Shown piece after piece: positions 19,647 to 28,596 of a stretch of DNA of 64,000 bases. Origin of the DNA: Parundibacterium terreum (GTDB lineage Bacteria > Pseudomonadota > Gammaproteobacteria > Burkholderiales > Burkholderiaceae_D); the NCBI RefSeq assembly GCF_014636315.1, contig NZ_BMED01000002.1, positions 1,208,924 through 1,272,923 on the forward strand, in the 5' to 3' direction. The position numbers were made by a program, and so were the translations under genes. The notes beneath the pieces are model-generated. The model had not been told where the DNA came from. It made no database searches and worked only from the letters and a program-made list of their open reading frames with translations. Position 1 is the first letter of the stretch. Each line of letters starts with the position of its first letter.

Positions 19647-20705
19647 ATGAGCATTCAGACAGATAATTTTTCCGAGCAGCGCATCATTGCAGCGACGCCG
19701 ACTTCCCCACAGGAAGAGGCGATAGAACGCGCACTGCGCCCCAAGCAACTGGAAGAATATGTAGGCCAGGAAAAAATCCGTGGCCAACTCGAAATTTTCA
19801 TCGCGGCGGCACGCAACCGCGGCGAGGCGCTGGATCACACCTTGCTGTTCGGGCCGCCAGGCTTGGGTAAAACCACGTTGGCCCACATCATCGCGCGCGA
19901 GATGGGCGTCAACCTGCGCCAGACCTCCGGCCCCGTGCTGGAGCGCGCAGGCGACCTGGCTGCCTTGCTGACCAACCTCGAAGCCAACGACGTGCTGTTT
20001 ATCGATGAGATACACCGGCTGTCGCCGGTGGTCGAAGAGATCCTGTATCCGGCACTGGAAGACTACCAGATCGACATCATGATAGGTGAAGGCCCCGCAG
20101 CCCGCTCAGTCAAGCTGGACCTGCAGCCTTTTACGCTGGTGGGCGCAACTACCCGCGCCGGCATGCTGACCAATCCTTTGCGCGACCGCTTCGGCATCGT
20201 GGCAAGGCTGGAGTTTTATACCGCCGCGGAACTGACCAAGATCGTGACCCGCTCCGCGTCGCTGCTGCATGCACCGATACAGCCGGACGGCGCGCGCGAA
20301 ATCGCGCAAAGGGCACGCGGCACGCCGCGGATTGCCAACCGGCTGTTGCGCCGCGTGCGCGACTATGCCGAAGTCAAAGGCAATGGCGAGATTACCAAGG
20401 CGATGGCAGACGCCGCGCTGATCATGCTGGATGTGGACCCGGTGGGCTTTGACCTGATGGACAGAAAATTGCTGGAAGCAGTGCTGTTCAAATTCGGCGG
20501 TGGCCCGGTAGGGCTGGACAATCTGGCAGCGGCGATAGGCGAAGAACGCGACACGATAGAAGACGTGCTGGAACCTTATCTGATACAGCAAGGCTATCTG
20601 CAGCGCACGCCGCGCGGACGCATCGCCACGCCCAGCGCCTACCAGCATTTTGGTGTTACCGCGCCAAAGACAGGCGCCAATGGCGAGCTATGGGGCGGTA
20701 GCTAA
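19647..20705 (+). CDS. ruvB: Holliday junction branch migration ATPase RuvB
   Basis: 352 aa AAA+ motor: Walker [10 protein letters not shown] at 69-77, Walker B DEIH at 120-123, sensor GATTRAG, and a C-terminal winged helix that grips DNA. The hexamer pumps DNA through the RuvA-bound junction. Translated together with ruvA. Confidence 0.98.
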   Translation: MSIQTDNFSEQRIIAATPTSPQEEAIERALRPKQLEEYVGQEKIRGQLEIFIAAARNRGEALDHTLLFGPPGLGKTTLAHIIAREMGVNLRQTSGPVLERAGDLAALLTNLEANDVLFIDEIHRLSPVVEEILYPALEDYQIDIMIGEGPAARSVKLDLQPFTLVGATTRAGMLTNPLRDRFGIVARLEFYTAAELTKIVTRSASLLHAPIQPDGAREIAQRARGTPRIANRLLRRVRDYAEVKGNGEITKAMADAALIMLDVDPVGFDLMDRKLLEAVLFKFGGGPVGLDNLAAAIGEERDTIEDVLEPYLIQQGYLQRTPRGRIATPSAYQHFGVTAPKTGANGELWGGS

Positions 20706-20754
20706 GCATCAGGAAAATACGCCGATGGCTTGGTGAGATTAAAAGGAATTTGCG

Positions 20755-21189
20755 ATGGACAACAGCAATAGCTTTCTGCAACAGGTCAGGCGTAATCACC
20801 TGGCGCTACTCAGCCTGCTGGTAGCCTTGTCGGCCCTGTTCTATAACACCTGGCGCAATGAATCGACCGAAGCGAACCGCAATGTAAGGGCAGCAGAATT
20901 TGAAATGCTGAAAAGCCTGGCCGAGTTGCAGCAAGTCATAGACTATGCACACTTCAGGATGGACAAGCAGCGCGGCGATCCTACCCGTGCGCTGACGCTG
21001 ATTTTGCAGATTAATGACCTCGGTACGCTAACGCCGCCGGCAGTAAAAACCGCCAGTGAAAATCTGCTGGCAGCCTGGCGCAAGAATGGCGACAAAGTAA
21101 TGGACAGCCTGGACGCCGCCAGCGCCATGTCGGAAGAGGTGCTGAATACGCGACGCACCGTATTGGAGTCATTGCGCAGCCTCAGGTAG
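20755..21189 (+). CDS. Small single-pass membrane protein of unknown function
   Basis: 144 aa with Shine-Dalgarno AAGGA upstream. One predicted membrane segment (about 16-31, LALLSLLVALSALFYNTW) and a helical, charged C-terminal domain with possible coiled coil (residues 45-75 and 115-144). The short basic N-terminus suggests that the large part faces the periplasm. It follows ruvB by 49 bp in the same direction and may be read from that message, but I recognise no family and no link to recombination. Confidence 0.72.
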   Translation: MDNSNSFLQQVRRNHLALLSLLVALSALFYNTWRNESTEANRNVRAAEFEMLKSLAELQQVIDYAHFRMDKQRGDPTRALTLILQINDLGTLTPPAVKTASENLLAAWRKNGDKVMDSLDAASAMSEEVLNTRRTVLESLRSLR

Positions 21190-21341
21190 CCTTGCTTTCC
21201 GCAGTACCGCGTAAAGCAGCAGGGAACTCTGGGCTGAGATTGGCATCAGACCATGCGGCTCTCACATTGCATTAATTTATTGAACCGTATCTGTACTCGT
21301 GTGCATTTACATGATGGCGAAAGCCGTATCCAGAATCTTCC

Positions 21342-21833
21342 ATGCCAATAGCACCAGCCGCGCCCGCAGACGTCAGCCGGAAGTCCCTGCAAATCTGGGT
21401 AGATGCTGACGCCTGCCCGAATGTCATCAAACAAATCCTGTTCAGGGCGGCAGACCGTTGGAAGATTCAGGTGGTCTTGGTTGCCAACCAGTTATTGAAT
21501 ACCCCACCATCGCCGTATATCAAGGCCATACAGGTACCGGCGGGCTTTGATGTTGCAGATAATGAAATTGTACGCAGAATGCAGGCGGGCGATCTGGTCA
21601 TCACCGGCGACATCCCGCTGGCGTCCGATGTGCTAAAAAAGAACGGGCATGCGCTGAATCCGCGTGGCTCTTTTTATACCAGCGACAACATCCGAGAGTA
21701 TCTGAGCATGCGGCAATTCATGGATGAACTGCGCAGTAGTGGAATTGAGACCGGAGGTCCGGCCGCCTTCAGCAATGCAGACCGGCAGGCATTTGCCAAT
21801 CAACTTGACCAATTTTTAACTAAATCCTTATGA
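21342..21833 (+). CDS. YaiI/YqxD family protein (UPF0178)
   Basis: 163 aa. The conserved opening [20 protein letters not shown] (about 19-38), the [24 protein letters not shown] block and the NPRG(S)FYT motif identify the DUF188 family, a PIN-like nuclease fold with several invariant aspartates. Its biological role is not established. The first 15 residues ([15 protein letters not shown]) are variable and a later start cannot be excluded. Confidence 0.9.
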   Translation: MPIAPAAPADVSRKSLQIWVDADACPNVIKQILFRAADRWKIQVVLVANQLLNTPPSPYIKAIQVPAGFDVADNEIVRRMQAGDLVITGDIPLASDVLKKNGHALNPRGSFYTSDNIREYLSMRQFMDELRSSGIETGGPAAFSNADRQAFANQLDQFLTKSL

Positions 21834-21908
21834 AAACAGCCTTGATAGTCCCTAAAGGAAAGTGGTTTTTTGTGTCTGTGCTTGCAGAATATGCATGCGT
21901 CGCACACA

Positions 21909-22778
21909 ATGGCAATTCAATCAAAATCCTCAGCTAAGCGTTTCGCCATGCTCATGTCCTCCCTCGCAGATCGCTACGCCTACCAGTTCCTGGAGGCCAG
22001 GGCGCATTCGCGGTCGCTCAATCCGATCACTTCTGAAACCAATCTGTGCATCGCCGATGCTTATGATATTGCCAAGAGCCTGGATACTATCCGCACTGCG
22101 GAAGGCGAAGTCCCAGTCGGCCGCAAACTAGGCTTTACCAATAGTACGCTGTGGTGCAAGTATGGCGAGAAAGAGCCTATCACGGCGCCGATGTGGTCAA
22201 CCTTGTTCGACAGCACGGTGCGCTACCTGGACCAGCCCTTTACCGTGCAAAGCCTGGCGGGCGCGATGCGCCCCAGGATAGAGCCTGAGGTCGTGGTCAA
22301 ACTGGGGCACACTCCGGCAGCGGACGCCAGCTTCGAAGAGCTGGCTGAATGCCTGGAATGGATGGCGCACGGCGTGGAAATCGTCGTCTGCCCCTACCCC
22401 GACTGGAAATTCGAAGCGGCAGATGCGATCGCCGCCTTCGGCCTGCACGGCACGCTGCTGATAGGCGAGCCGCGCCTGCTGTCCAATGCGACCCGCCATC
22501 ATTTGGCTGACGTGATTGCCAACGCCAGCGTATCTCTGTCCTGCGATGGCCAGCTACTGAGCGCCGGCTACGGCAGCAACGTGATGGAAAGCCCCCTGCA
22601 TGCAATCTGGCATCTGCATCAGTTGCTGAAAACCCAGCCGCAATTCCCCGGCCTGCAAGCGGGGGAAATTATCACGACAGGCACCTGGACCGATGCCTAT
22701 CCGGTGGCAGCAGGCCAGACCTGGTCCACCGCCTTCTCAGGCGTGACCTTGCCAGGCTTGAATATCTCTTTCGTTTAA
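21909..22778 (+). CDS. 2-keto-4-pentenoate hydratase/fumarylacetoacetase-superfamily enzyme
   Basis: 289 aa from the ATG at 21909; starts at 21870 (TTG) or 21948 (ATG) are possible and none has a clear Shine-Dalgarno. The body shows MhpD-type hydratase features: VPVGRKLGFTN near the N-terminus, PRIEPEVVVKLG, the acidic metal-site region and a C-terminal GTWTDAYPV segment. Such enzymes hydrate 2-hydroxypentadienoate-type products in aromatic catabolism or cleave related diketones, with Mg2+. No other meta-cleavage genes are adjacent, so the substrate is open. A glutathione transferase gene follows 31 bp later. Confidence 0.8.
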   Translation: MAIQSKSSAKRFAMLMSSLADRYAYQFLEARAHSRSLNPITSETNLCIADAYDIAKSLDTIRTAEGEVPVGRKLGFTNSTLWCKYGEKEPITAPMWSTLFDSTVRYLDQPFTVQSLAGAMRPRIEPEVVVKLGHTPAADASFEELAECLEWMAHGVEIVVCPYPDWKFEAADAIAAFGLHGTLLIGEPRLLSNATRHHLADVIANASVSLSCDGQLLSAGYGSNVMESPLHAIWHLHQLLKTQPQFPGLQAGEIITTGTWTDAYPVAAGQTWSTAFSGVTLPGLNISFV

Positions 22779-22809
22779 CAAAAATCTAAAAACCTGAAAG
22801 CGCATAGCG

Positions 22810-23481
22810 ATGATCACCGTGCACCATCTGAACAATTCCCGCTCGCAGCGCGTGCTGTGGCTGCTGGAAGAACTGGGCCTGGAATATGAAATCAAGTTCT
22901 ACGAACGCGATCCCAAGACCATGCTGGCGCCCGCTGCATTGAAGGAAGTGCACCCGCTGGGAAAATCACCGGTGATCACCGATGGCGATCTGACCGTGGC
23001 TGAATCAGGCGCCATTATCGAATACCTGCTGGAGCGCTATGGCCAGGGCCGCCTGATACCGGCAGCCGGCACCCCTGAAAGGCTCAGGTACACCTATTGG
23101 CTGCACTTTGCCGAGGGTTCCGCCATGTCGCCACTGCTGCTGAAGCTGATCTTCGATCGCATAGAATCAGGCCCCATGCCCTTCTTCATCAAACCGATAG
23201 CGCGCGGCATTGCGCAAAAGGTGAAGAGTGCCTTCATCCAGCCGCAAATCACGCGCCATCTGGATTACATGGAAGCGGAGATCGCTAAAACGGGCTGGTT
23301 CGCCGGCAGCCAGTTTTCTGCTGCGGACATACAGATGAGTTTCCCGCTGGAGGCATCGGCCGCGCGCGCCGGGCTAGACGGTAGCCGGCCGCAGCTGATG
23401 GCCTGGCTCAAGCGTATTCATGCCTTGCCCGCCTACCAGCGCGCACTGGAAAAAGGCGGTGCCTACGAGCTACTCAGCTAG
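22810..23481 (+). CDS. Glutathione S-transferase
   Basis: 223 aa cytosolic GST: the N-terminal thioredoxin-like domain has SRSQRVLWLLEELGL (12-26), the cis-proline KSPVI and the glutathione-binding AESGAIIEYLLERYG (about 66-80); the all-helical C-terminal domain holds the substrate site. It probably conjugates or isomerises electrophiles, perhaps products linked to the adjacent hydratase, which is inferred only from position. A bidirectional terminator follows. Confidence 0.93.
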   Translation: MITVHHLNNSRSQRVLWLLEELGLEYEIKFYERDPKTMLAPAALKEVHPLGKSPVITDGDLTVAESGAIIEYLLERYGQGRLIPAAGTPERLRYTYWLHFAEGSAMSPLLLKLIFDRIESGPMPFFIKPIARGIAQKVKSAFIQPQITRHLDYMEAEIAKTGWFAGSQFSAADIQMSFPLEASAARAGLDGSRPQLMAWLKRIHALPAYQRALEKGGAYELLS

Positions 23482-23521
23482 GCAGGCTCCGCGCTGCCGG
23501 TTTCCAGCAGGCAGCACAAAT

Positions 23522-23548
23522 AAAAAAAGCACCCGAGGGTGCTTTTTT
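23522..23548. terminator. Bidirectional terminator between the GST and porin genes
   Basis: Stem AAAAAAGCACCC and GGGTGCTTTTTT around GA, A-run on one side and T-run on the other, so it works for the plus-strand GST gene and for the minus-strand porin that stops at 23585. Confidence 0.92.
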
Positions 23549-23584
23549 CTTGTTCATCATCGGCAGGCCTAAGCCTGCAGATTA

Positions 23585-24628
23585 TTAGAACTTGTGACGG
23601 ATACCGAAGTTGACCAGACGGTCTGTTGCGCCGTTAGTCGCAGCGATACCACCAGCATTGCTGTTTGCATCGTTAGTTGTACGAGCGTAGTTAGTGTAGA
23701 AGTTAGTACGCTTGGACAATGCATAAGTACCACCGATTGCATACTGTTTGCCTTTGTTAGCATTCGCTACCAGGTCGTTCTTAACTTGTGTGTAAGAAGC
23801 GATGAAGTTAGCTGCGCCGAAAGGAACAGTTGTACCAATCATCCACTCTTTAGTTTCCAGAGTGTTCAGGTCAGTTGTTGTTTTGCCCCATGCTGCGTGC
23901 AATTTAGCAACTTGGAAATCGTAGATACCACCGACGAACAACAGTTTGGTTGCGAAACCAGCTGCGTTGTTTGCTTTGTGGTAAGCAACTGTACCGATCA
24001 CTGGACCGCCAGTGTATGTACCGGACAAGCCGATTTGACGGGAAGCAGTGTTATCGCCAGCAACTTCACCGAAAGTGTAAGCTGCGGAACCTGTGAAGCC
24101 ACCCAGGTTGTTTGTGGAGTAGTTAACTGTGTTGTTAGTACGGAATGGTGTACCGAACAGACCCAGAGTACCTGCTGTGGAAGTACCTACGCCAGCTTGT
24201 GGGCCACCGCCAGTGCTGTTGAAGCCTGCATCCCATGGATCGATAGTGTCAGTAGCGATAAAGATTGGAGTGTATTGACGGCCCATTGTTACGGAACCGA
24301 AATCACCAGCCAAACCTACCCATGCTTGACGACCGAATGCCAGACCACCTTGGGAAGATGTACCGTTATCAGCATTTACGCCCATTTCCAGGTCGAAAAT
24401 TGCTTTCAAACCGCCGCCCAGATCTTCAGTACCTTTGAAGCCGATACGGGAACCGGATTGGATACCGCTGTCCAATGCAGTTACAGAACCAGTGCCAGCG
24501 CCGCTGCCGCCGCGGTTTTCATTCTGAATAGCCATATCCACAACACCGTAGATAACTACGGAAGATTGTGCGTGAGCAACGCCTGCGCATGCAGCCAGTA
24601 CTGACAGAGCTAGTAGTGATTTTTTCAT
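23585..24628 (-). CDS. Gram-negative porin, OmpC type (first of a tandem pair)
   Basis: 347 aa from the ATG at 24628, preceded by GGAGA. A signal peptide (MKKSLLALSVLAACAGVAHA) is followed by a 16-strand trimeric beta-barrel: QSSVVIYGVVD start, GLKAIFDLEMGVNADNG, GRQAWVGLAGDFGSVTMGRQ and the terminal aromatic NFGIRHKF needed for BAM assembly. It allows diffusion of small solutes across the outer membrane. Codon choice (GTT, GCT, ACC, GGT) differs from flanking genes and suggests very high expression. The upstream region carries two strong dyads. Confidence 0.95.
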   Translation of the reverse strand: MKKSLLALSVLAACAGVAHAQSSVVIYGVVDMAIQNENRGGSGAGTGSVTALDSGIQSGSRIGFKGTEDLGGGLKAIFDLEMGVNADNGTSSQGGLAFGRQAWVGLAGDFGSVTMGRQYTPIFIATDTIDPWDAGFNSTGGGPQAGVGTSTAGTLGLFGTPFRTNNTVNYSTNNLGGFTGSAAYTFGEVAGDNTASRQIGLSGTYTGGPVIGTVAYHKANNAAGFATKLLFVGGIYDFQVAKLHAAWGKTTTDLNTLETKEWMIGTTVPFGAANFIASYTQVKNDLVANANKGKQYAIGGTYALSKRTNFYTNYARTTNDANSNAGGIAATNGATDRLVNFGIRHKF

Positions 24629-25040
24629 TGATATTTCTCCAAAGGTTTTCATGTTGACATGAACTACAGTAAGCGAGGGAGCTGCGAGAAGCTTTTTGTT
24701 TAATACCTTGCAGAACCCGGCTCATACTTCAAAACGAACAAGACTGCTAAATAGAAGTTAACGTATTTGACCAAAGATACGCTTTGGCGGCAAAGCTAAT
24801 TTGGCTTTTGCGGGCTTTGAAGGGAGGGTATGTCTCTAAATTGCAACGAAAAGTTGCAATAAAACCAATAATAGACATGCACTATTGCTTCGTCGCAATA
24901 GCACAAAAAGTACGAAAATTGCAGAATTTAGGCGGAATTTGAGAGATTACTTATTTCTTAAGCAACTTTTACACAGGGCGAAAGCTGACACCATCGAACA
25001 CCTTCAAACTTGCATTAAAGCAATGCTCTGGAAGCTGCAA
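24629..25040. promoter_or_regulatory. Long upstream region of the first porin gene
   Basis: About 410 bp, AT-rich, without a credible coding frame. Two perfect inverted repeats lie 210-275 nt before the start: ATTGCAAC-N5-GTTGCAAT (24840-24860) and CTATTGC-N6-GCAATAG (24882-24901). They could be operators or hairpins in a long 5' UTR. No -35/-10 pair was identified with confidence. Confidence 0.45.
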
Positions 25041-25065
25041 AGAGGCCCCGCTTAGCGAGGCCTCT
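25041..25065 (-). terminator. Terminator of the second porin gene
   Basis: AGAGGCC (25041-25047) pairs with GGCCTCT (25059-25065), with an inner CGCT/AGCG extension. Minus-strand T-run is short (TTT), so it may be a moderate terminator; it sits 50 bp beyond the stop at 25116. Confidence 0.7.
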
Positions 25066-25115
25066 TATATTTCACTGTTGCTCAACCCGCCAACAGGTCA
25101 AGCCAGGTAATCAGC

Positions 25116-26177
25116 TTAGAACAGGTGCGTGATACCAAAAGAGAAACCGTTTTGAGTACCATTGTTGATTGGTCCCAGCAATTGCGTGGTTCCAACAAAT
25201 GCATTGGTCAGCTTCTTGTTATCCGCTTCTACGTAGAAGTTGGTACGCTTGGACAAGGCATAAGTACCAGCAATAACCAGGTTTTTACGTTTGCCGTTGA
25301 TGATCGCAGCTGGATTTGTAAAAGCTTTGGAGTCTGTTACATAGTAAGCGCCAGTCAACTCGATCTGTGGAGTCACTACGTAGCTGACACCGCCCCAGTA
25401 GGATTTTTGTTCGAAATCAACGTGCGCTACTGTTTCCAGTGTTTCTTTTACGTAGCCAGCAGAGATGCGCAGGCCATTAGCAGAGTAAGCGCCGCCCAGT
25501 GTCCAGTATTTGTCCTTGAAACCGCCGATGTCGGTGGACATGTAAGTACCGCCTACATTGAATGGGCTGGTAGTGTAAGTCAGGGCAACCGCTTTTACCG
25601 TATTGCGTGTATTGTCGCCTGCAACTTCACCCAGTGCGTATTCCAGGCTGGCCCTCAAGCCGCCGAATACTGCCGTGTACTGAGCATCATTGTTGAAACG
25701 GGTTGCGCCACCACCGCTGAATGTCGCTGGGAAGAACAGAGCAACACCGGCCACTGGAGAAGTGATCGCTGGGAATTTGTAGTTGAATGGCTCGTAGGTA
25801 CCGATGGTTTTAAACGCCAGCGAATATTGACGACCCAGATCCAGGTTACCGAAATCGCCGGTCACACCAACAAATGCAGAACGGTTAAACGCAACTGTCG
25901 GGCTATCGTAGGAGCCTGTTGCAGTGTTAAAACCGGATTCCAGTACAAAGTGGGCATTCATGCCGCTACCCAGATCCTCAATACCCTTGAAACCCAGACG
26001 GTTGGAGTTATAGGTACCGTTGGAACCCATGCTGATCTTGCTGTTACCTGCAGCATCAACATTAGTTTGACGGCGCAGGCCAGCATCAATAGAACCGTAG
26101 ATGGTGACCGAGGATTGTGCGGAAGCTGTAGCTGCGAATGCACTGAGAATAGCAAATGCCAGTAGCGATTTCTTCAT
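25116..26177 (-). CDS. Gram-negative porin, OmpC type (second of a tandem pair)
   Basis: 353 aa from the ATG at 26177 with GGAGA upstream. Signal peptide MKKSLLAFAILSAFAATASA; mature barrel begins QSSVTIYGSIDAGLRRQTN and ends SFGITHLF with the terminal phenylalanine. It shares the same landmarks as the first porin (GFKGIEDLGSGMNAHFVLESG, GDFGNLDLGRQYS, YALSKRTNFY), so the two are paralogues that have diverged well, probably with different pore selectivity. Each has its own terminator and long upstream region, which suggests separate control. Confidence 0.95.
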   Translation of the reverse strand: MKKSLLAFAILSAFAATASAQSSVTIYGSIDAGLRRQTNVDAAGNSKISMGSNGTYNSNRLGFKGIEDLGSGMNAHFVLESGFNTATGSYDSPTVAFNRSAFVGVTGDFGNLDLGRQYSLAFKTIGTYEPFNYKFPAITSPVAGVALFFPATFSGGGATRFNNDAQYTAVFGGLRASLEYALGEVAGDNTRNTVKAVALTYTTSPFNVGGTYMSTDIGGFKDKYWTLGGAYSANGLRISAGYVKETLETVAHVDFEQKSYWGGVSYVVTPQIELTGAYYVTDSKAFTNPAAIINGKRKNLVIAGTYALSKRTNFYVEADNKKLTNAFVGTTQLLGPINNGTQNGFSFGITHLF

Positions 26178-26603
26178 TGATTTGTCTCCAAAATTATATG
26201 TTGTTAATTGATTGCATCTCAAAAAAGGCCAATACATCAATTTACTTATGTAGCATTCAGTCTTGCCAGGACTAAGGTACCGGCTGATAAAGAAGCTGAT
26301 TCTATTGAAACAAATTAAGTGAAATTGGGCAAAGAGAATTTGTCCCCCTCCAGAATGAGGCGAATTTTATGTGGTGTTAGCGCAACAAATATTGCTTTTA
26401 CCATTGCTATAAAGATCACTTTTAATCCAAAAAAGCCCTATTTTTGTTAGCGCGCTTGCAATTTAAAGCACACGAGTGCGATTTTTTTGATGAAATCCCG
26501 GTGGATGAATTTTCATTCCATATTATGGAAAGACAATTGTTCAGACAGCAGCGGATGGCCGGCTTGGTTACAATACCGGCATTGCAACCAAGTTCTTATC
26601 CTC
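26178..26603. promoter_or_regulatory. Divergent upstream region of the second porin and coq7
   Basis: 426 bp, AT-rich in the first 300 bp. A -10-like TACAAT at 26569-26574, inside a GCCGG...CCGGC dyad, would give coq7 a leader of about 20 nt. Short overlapping frames upstream of 26604 show no family sequence and are not accepted as coding. Confidence 0.4.
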
Positions 26604-27236
26604 ATGTTTCCATTCAAGCTAGATCAACTGGTGCTGGGTTTTGACCGCGCACTGCGGGTAGTTTCCGGCCAAGCCAAGGCCGGCCGCCCCAATCCAGCCA
26701 AAGAGATTGATCATGACGAATTGTCTGACCAGGACAAACGGCACAGCGCAGGCCTGATGCGTGTGAATCACGTGGGGGAAGTCTGCGCCCAGGCGCTATA
26801 TGACGCACAAGGCCTGTTTTCCGGCTCGGAGGAAGTCAAACGCCAGTTCGCTCACTCGGGCATAGAAGAGGAAGATCATCTGGCCTGGACTGCACAGCGC
26901 CTGCAGGAATTGAATTCCCGCGCCAGCCTGCTCAATCCCTTGTGGTATGCCGGTGCGTTTGCCTGCGGTGTCGTGGCAGCCCGTTGCGGCGATCAAGCCA
27001 GCCTCGGCTTTGTCGTGGAAACTGAACGCCAGGTGCAGGCGCATCTGGAAAGCCATCTGGAAAAATTGCCTGTGCAGGATGCAAAATCTCGCGCCATCGT
27101 AGAAAAGATGCGCACCGATGAAATAGCCCATGGCGAAGCGGCGGCTGCCCTCGGCGCCATTACCCTGCCGCTACCGGTGCAGTCTGTCATGACAGCAATG
27201 GCCAAGGTCATGACCACCACTGCCTATTACGTTTAA
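26604..27236 (+). CDS. coq7: 3-demethoxyubiquinol 3-hydroxylase (Coq7/UbiM-type di-iron enzyme)
   Basis: 210 aa from the ATG at 26604 ([18 protein letters not shown]), the start fitting the family. A ferritin-like four-helix protein with the di-iron ligands in [32 protein letters not shown] and [11 protein letters not shown]. It inserts the last ring hydroxyl in ubiquinone synthesis and is membrane-associated. Coq7 replaces UbiF in many beta- and gammaproteobacteria. It stands alone between the porin pair and an antiporter gene on the other strand. Confidence 0.95.
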   Translation: MFPFKLDQLVLGFDRALRVVSGQAKAGRPNPAKEIDHDELSDQDKRHSAGLMRVNHVGEVCAQALYDAQGLFSGSEEVKRQFAHSGIEEEDHLAWTAQRLQELNSRASLLNPLWYAGAFACGVVAARCGDQASLGFVVETERQVQAHLESHLEKLPVQDAKSRAIVEKMRTDEIAHGEAAAALGAITLPLPVQSVMTAMAKVMTTTAYYV

Positions 27237-27256
27237 GCCGGGTTTTAAGCCGTTTT

Positions 27257-28519
27257 TTACAGCAGCAGGAAGCAGAGGGCCGCAACTGCTGATGGTAGCA
27301 AAGCTGCCAGGAACAGGCCTAGCGGGCTGATGCCCTGCTGATCGAAGTAATCCTTCAAGATGGCGAAACCGGCAGGATTGGGCGCATTGGCGATGACCGT
27401 CAGGCCGCCGCCGGTGACCGCACCGGCCACCAGTGCATACTTGGCAGCATCCGACATTCCCTCTACCAGAGATCCGAGATAGGTCAGCGCTGCGTTATCG
27501 GTGATAGCTGTCAGGCCCATGGAACCGAAAAACAGTATCGTAGAATCCATGCCCGCCAGGATAGGCTGCAACCACCACTGCTGCTTACCACCCAGCACGA
27601 CAAGGCCGGCCAGGAAAAAGGCTACCAGCAGGCCCTCGCGCAGCATCAGCTTATCCTGATAGCGTTTGTAGGCATCGGTAAATCCCAGGAAAAACAGGAA
27701 CAGCCCCATGAATACGATGGGGTAATGCGCAAACACCACTGTGGCGGCCAGGAATACGTAGTGAATCGCGATTACCGTGAGCGGCATGGGCTCGCCCTGC
27801 GCACCGGATTCTGCAGGCTTGATACCAGCCAGTTCCTTATAAAACAGCAGCGTCACCGCCACCGCATTGATCACTACCGCACACGCCGCCTTCCAGCCGA
27901 ACACGCTGGACATGAAGGCGATATTCCATCCCCATTTCTCCGCCACCATCAGTACCGGCGGCGCAGCAAACGGCGTCAGCACGCCGCCTATGGATATATT
28001 CACGAAAAGTACGCCCAGCGTCGCATATTTGAGCCGTGAGGATATGTCTTTTGTATAGAAACGGTCGCGCAGCATCAATGCGGCCAGCGTCATCGCCGCC
28101 GGCTCGGTAATAAAGGATCCAAGCAAAGGCACCAGCGACAGGCACAAGAAATACGAACCGACCGCCTGATTCAGCGGCAGCGCCGCCCCTATGCGCGTCA
28201 CCAGCGCCTGTACCGAGTGCAGGATGGGCCGCGTGCCGGCGATCGTCAGGATCACAAAGACAAACAGCGGCTCGGTGAAATTCTGCGACTCAAGATAGGT
28301 GATTGCCGTTTTTGGCGTCGCCACCAGCGCGATGAAGCCAACCAGAATAAAGGCCCAGAAACCGAATACCACCTCTACCTCACCCAGCAGATGCCACAGG
28401 CCGGCATGGTTCTGGCTGTTATGCGCCAGATGCAGGAACTTCTTGGTGGAAAAGGTATGTAATACAGCCAGCGCAAAAATTGCGGCGCCGGCGTATTCTA
28501 TGATCTGGGCACTATTCAT
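27257..28519 (-). CDS. Predicted Na+/H+ antiporter (PF07399-type)
   Basis: 420 aa with AAGGAGA before the ATG. Around ten to twelve hydrophobic segments; the family-like stretches are GTRPILHSVQALV, SFITEPAAMTLAALML, GVLTPFAAPPVLMVAEKWGW and TAITDNAALTYLGSL, with buried acidic residues suited to cation exchange. Distantly related to NhaD-type antiporters of the ion-transporter superfamily; the transported ion is not proven. It follows uvrD by 77 bp on the same strand but is probably separately expressed. Confidence 0.82.
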   Translation of the reverse strand: MNSAQIIEYAGAAIFALAVLHTFSTKKFLHLAHNSQNHAGLWHLLGEVEVVFGFWAFILVGFIALVATPKTAITYLESQNFTEPLFVFVILTIAGTRPILHSVQALVTRIGAALPLNQAVGSYFLCLSLVPLLGSFITEPAAMTLAALMLRDRFYTKDISSRLKYATLGVLFVNISIGGVLTPFAAPPVLMVAEKWGWNIAFMSSVFGWKAACAVVINAVAVTLLFYKELAGIKPAESGAQGEPMPLTVIAIHYVFLAATVVFAHYPIVFMGLFLFFLGFTDAYKRYQDKLMLREGLLVAFFLAGLVVLGGKQQWWLQPILAGMDSTILFFGSMGLTAITDNAALTYLGSLVEGMSDAAKYALVAGAVTGGGLTVIANAPNPAGFAILKDYFDQQGISPLGLFLAALLPSAVAALCFLLL

Positions 28520-28567
28520 TTTTCTCCTTCAATTCAGGCAGGCAATCACAGTAAAGCAAAGCTGCGC

Positions 28568-28583
28568 GCAAGCGAGCGCTTGC
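28568..28583 (-). promoter_or_regulatory. Hairpin downstream of uvrD
   Basis: GCAAGCG (28568-28574) and CGCTTGC (28577-28583) with only two bases between. It lies 14 nt past the uvrD stop; minus-strand sequence after it is only mildly T-rich, so it is a weak terminator or 3'-end stabiliser. Confidence 0.4.
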
Positions 28584-28596
28584 CATCAACATAACT

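Noticed and set aside
23594..26165. Two frames of about 340 codons opposite the porins, rich in C, S and T
   Set aside because: They arise from the strongly biased porin codons read backwards; no start signals and no family resemblance.
26444..26603. Upstream extension of coq7 or a separate small gene
   Set aside because: The translated extension has no similarity to Coq7 N-termini and is C/W/S-rich; the ATG at 26604 gives the normal protein length.
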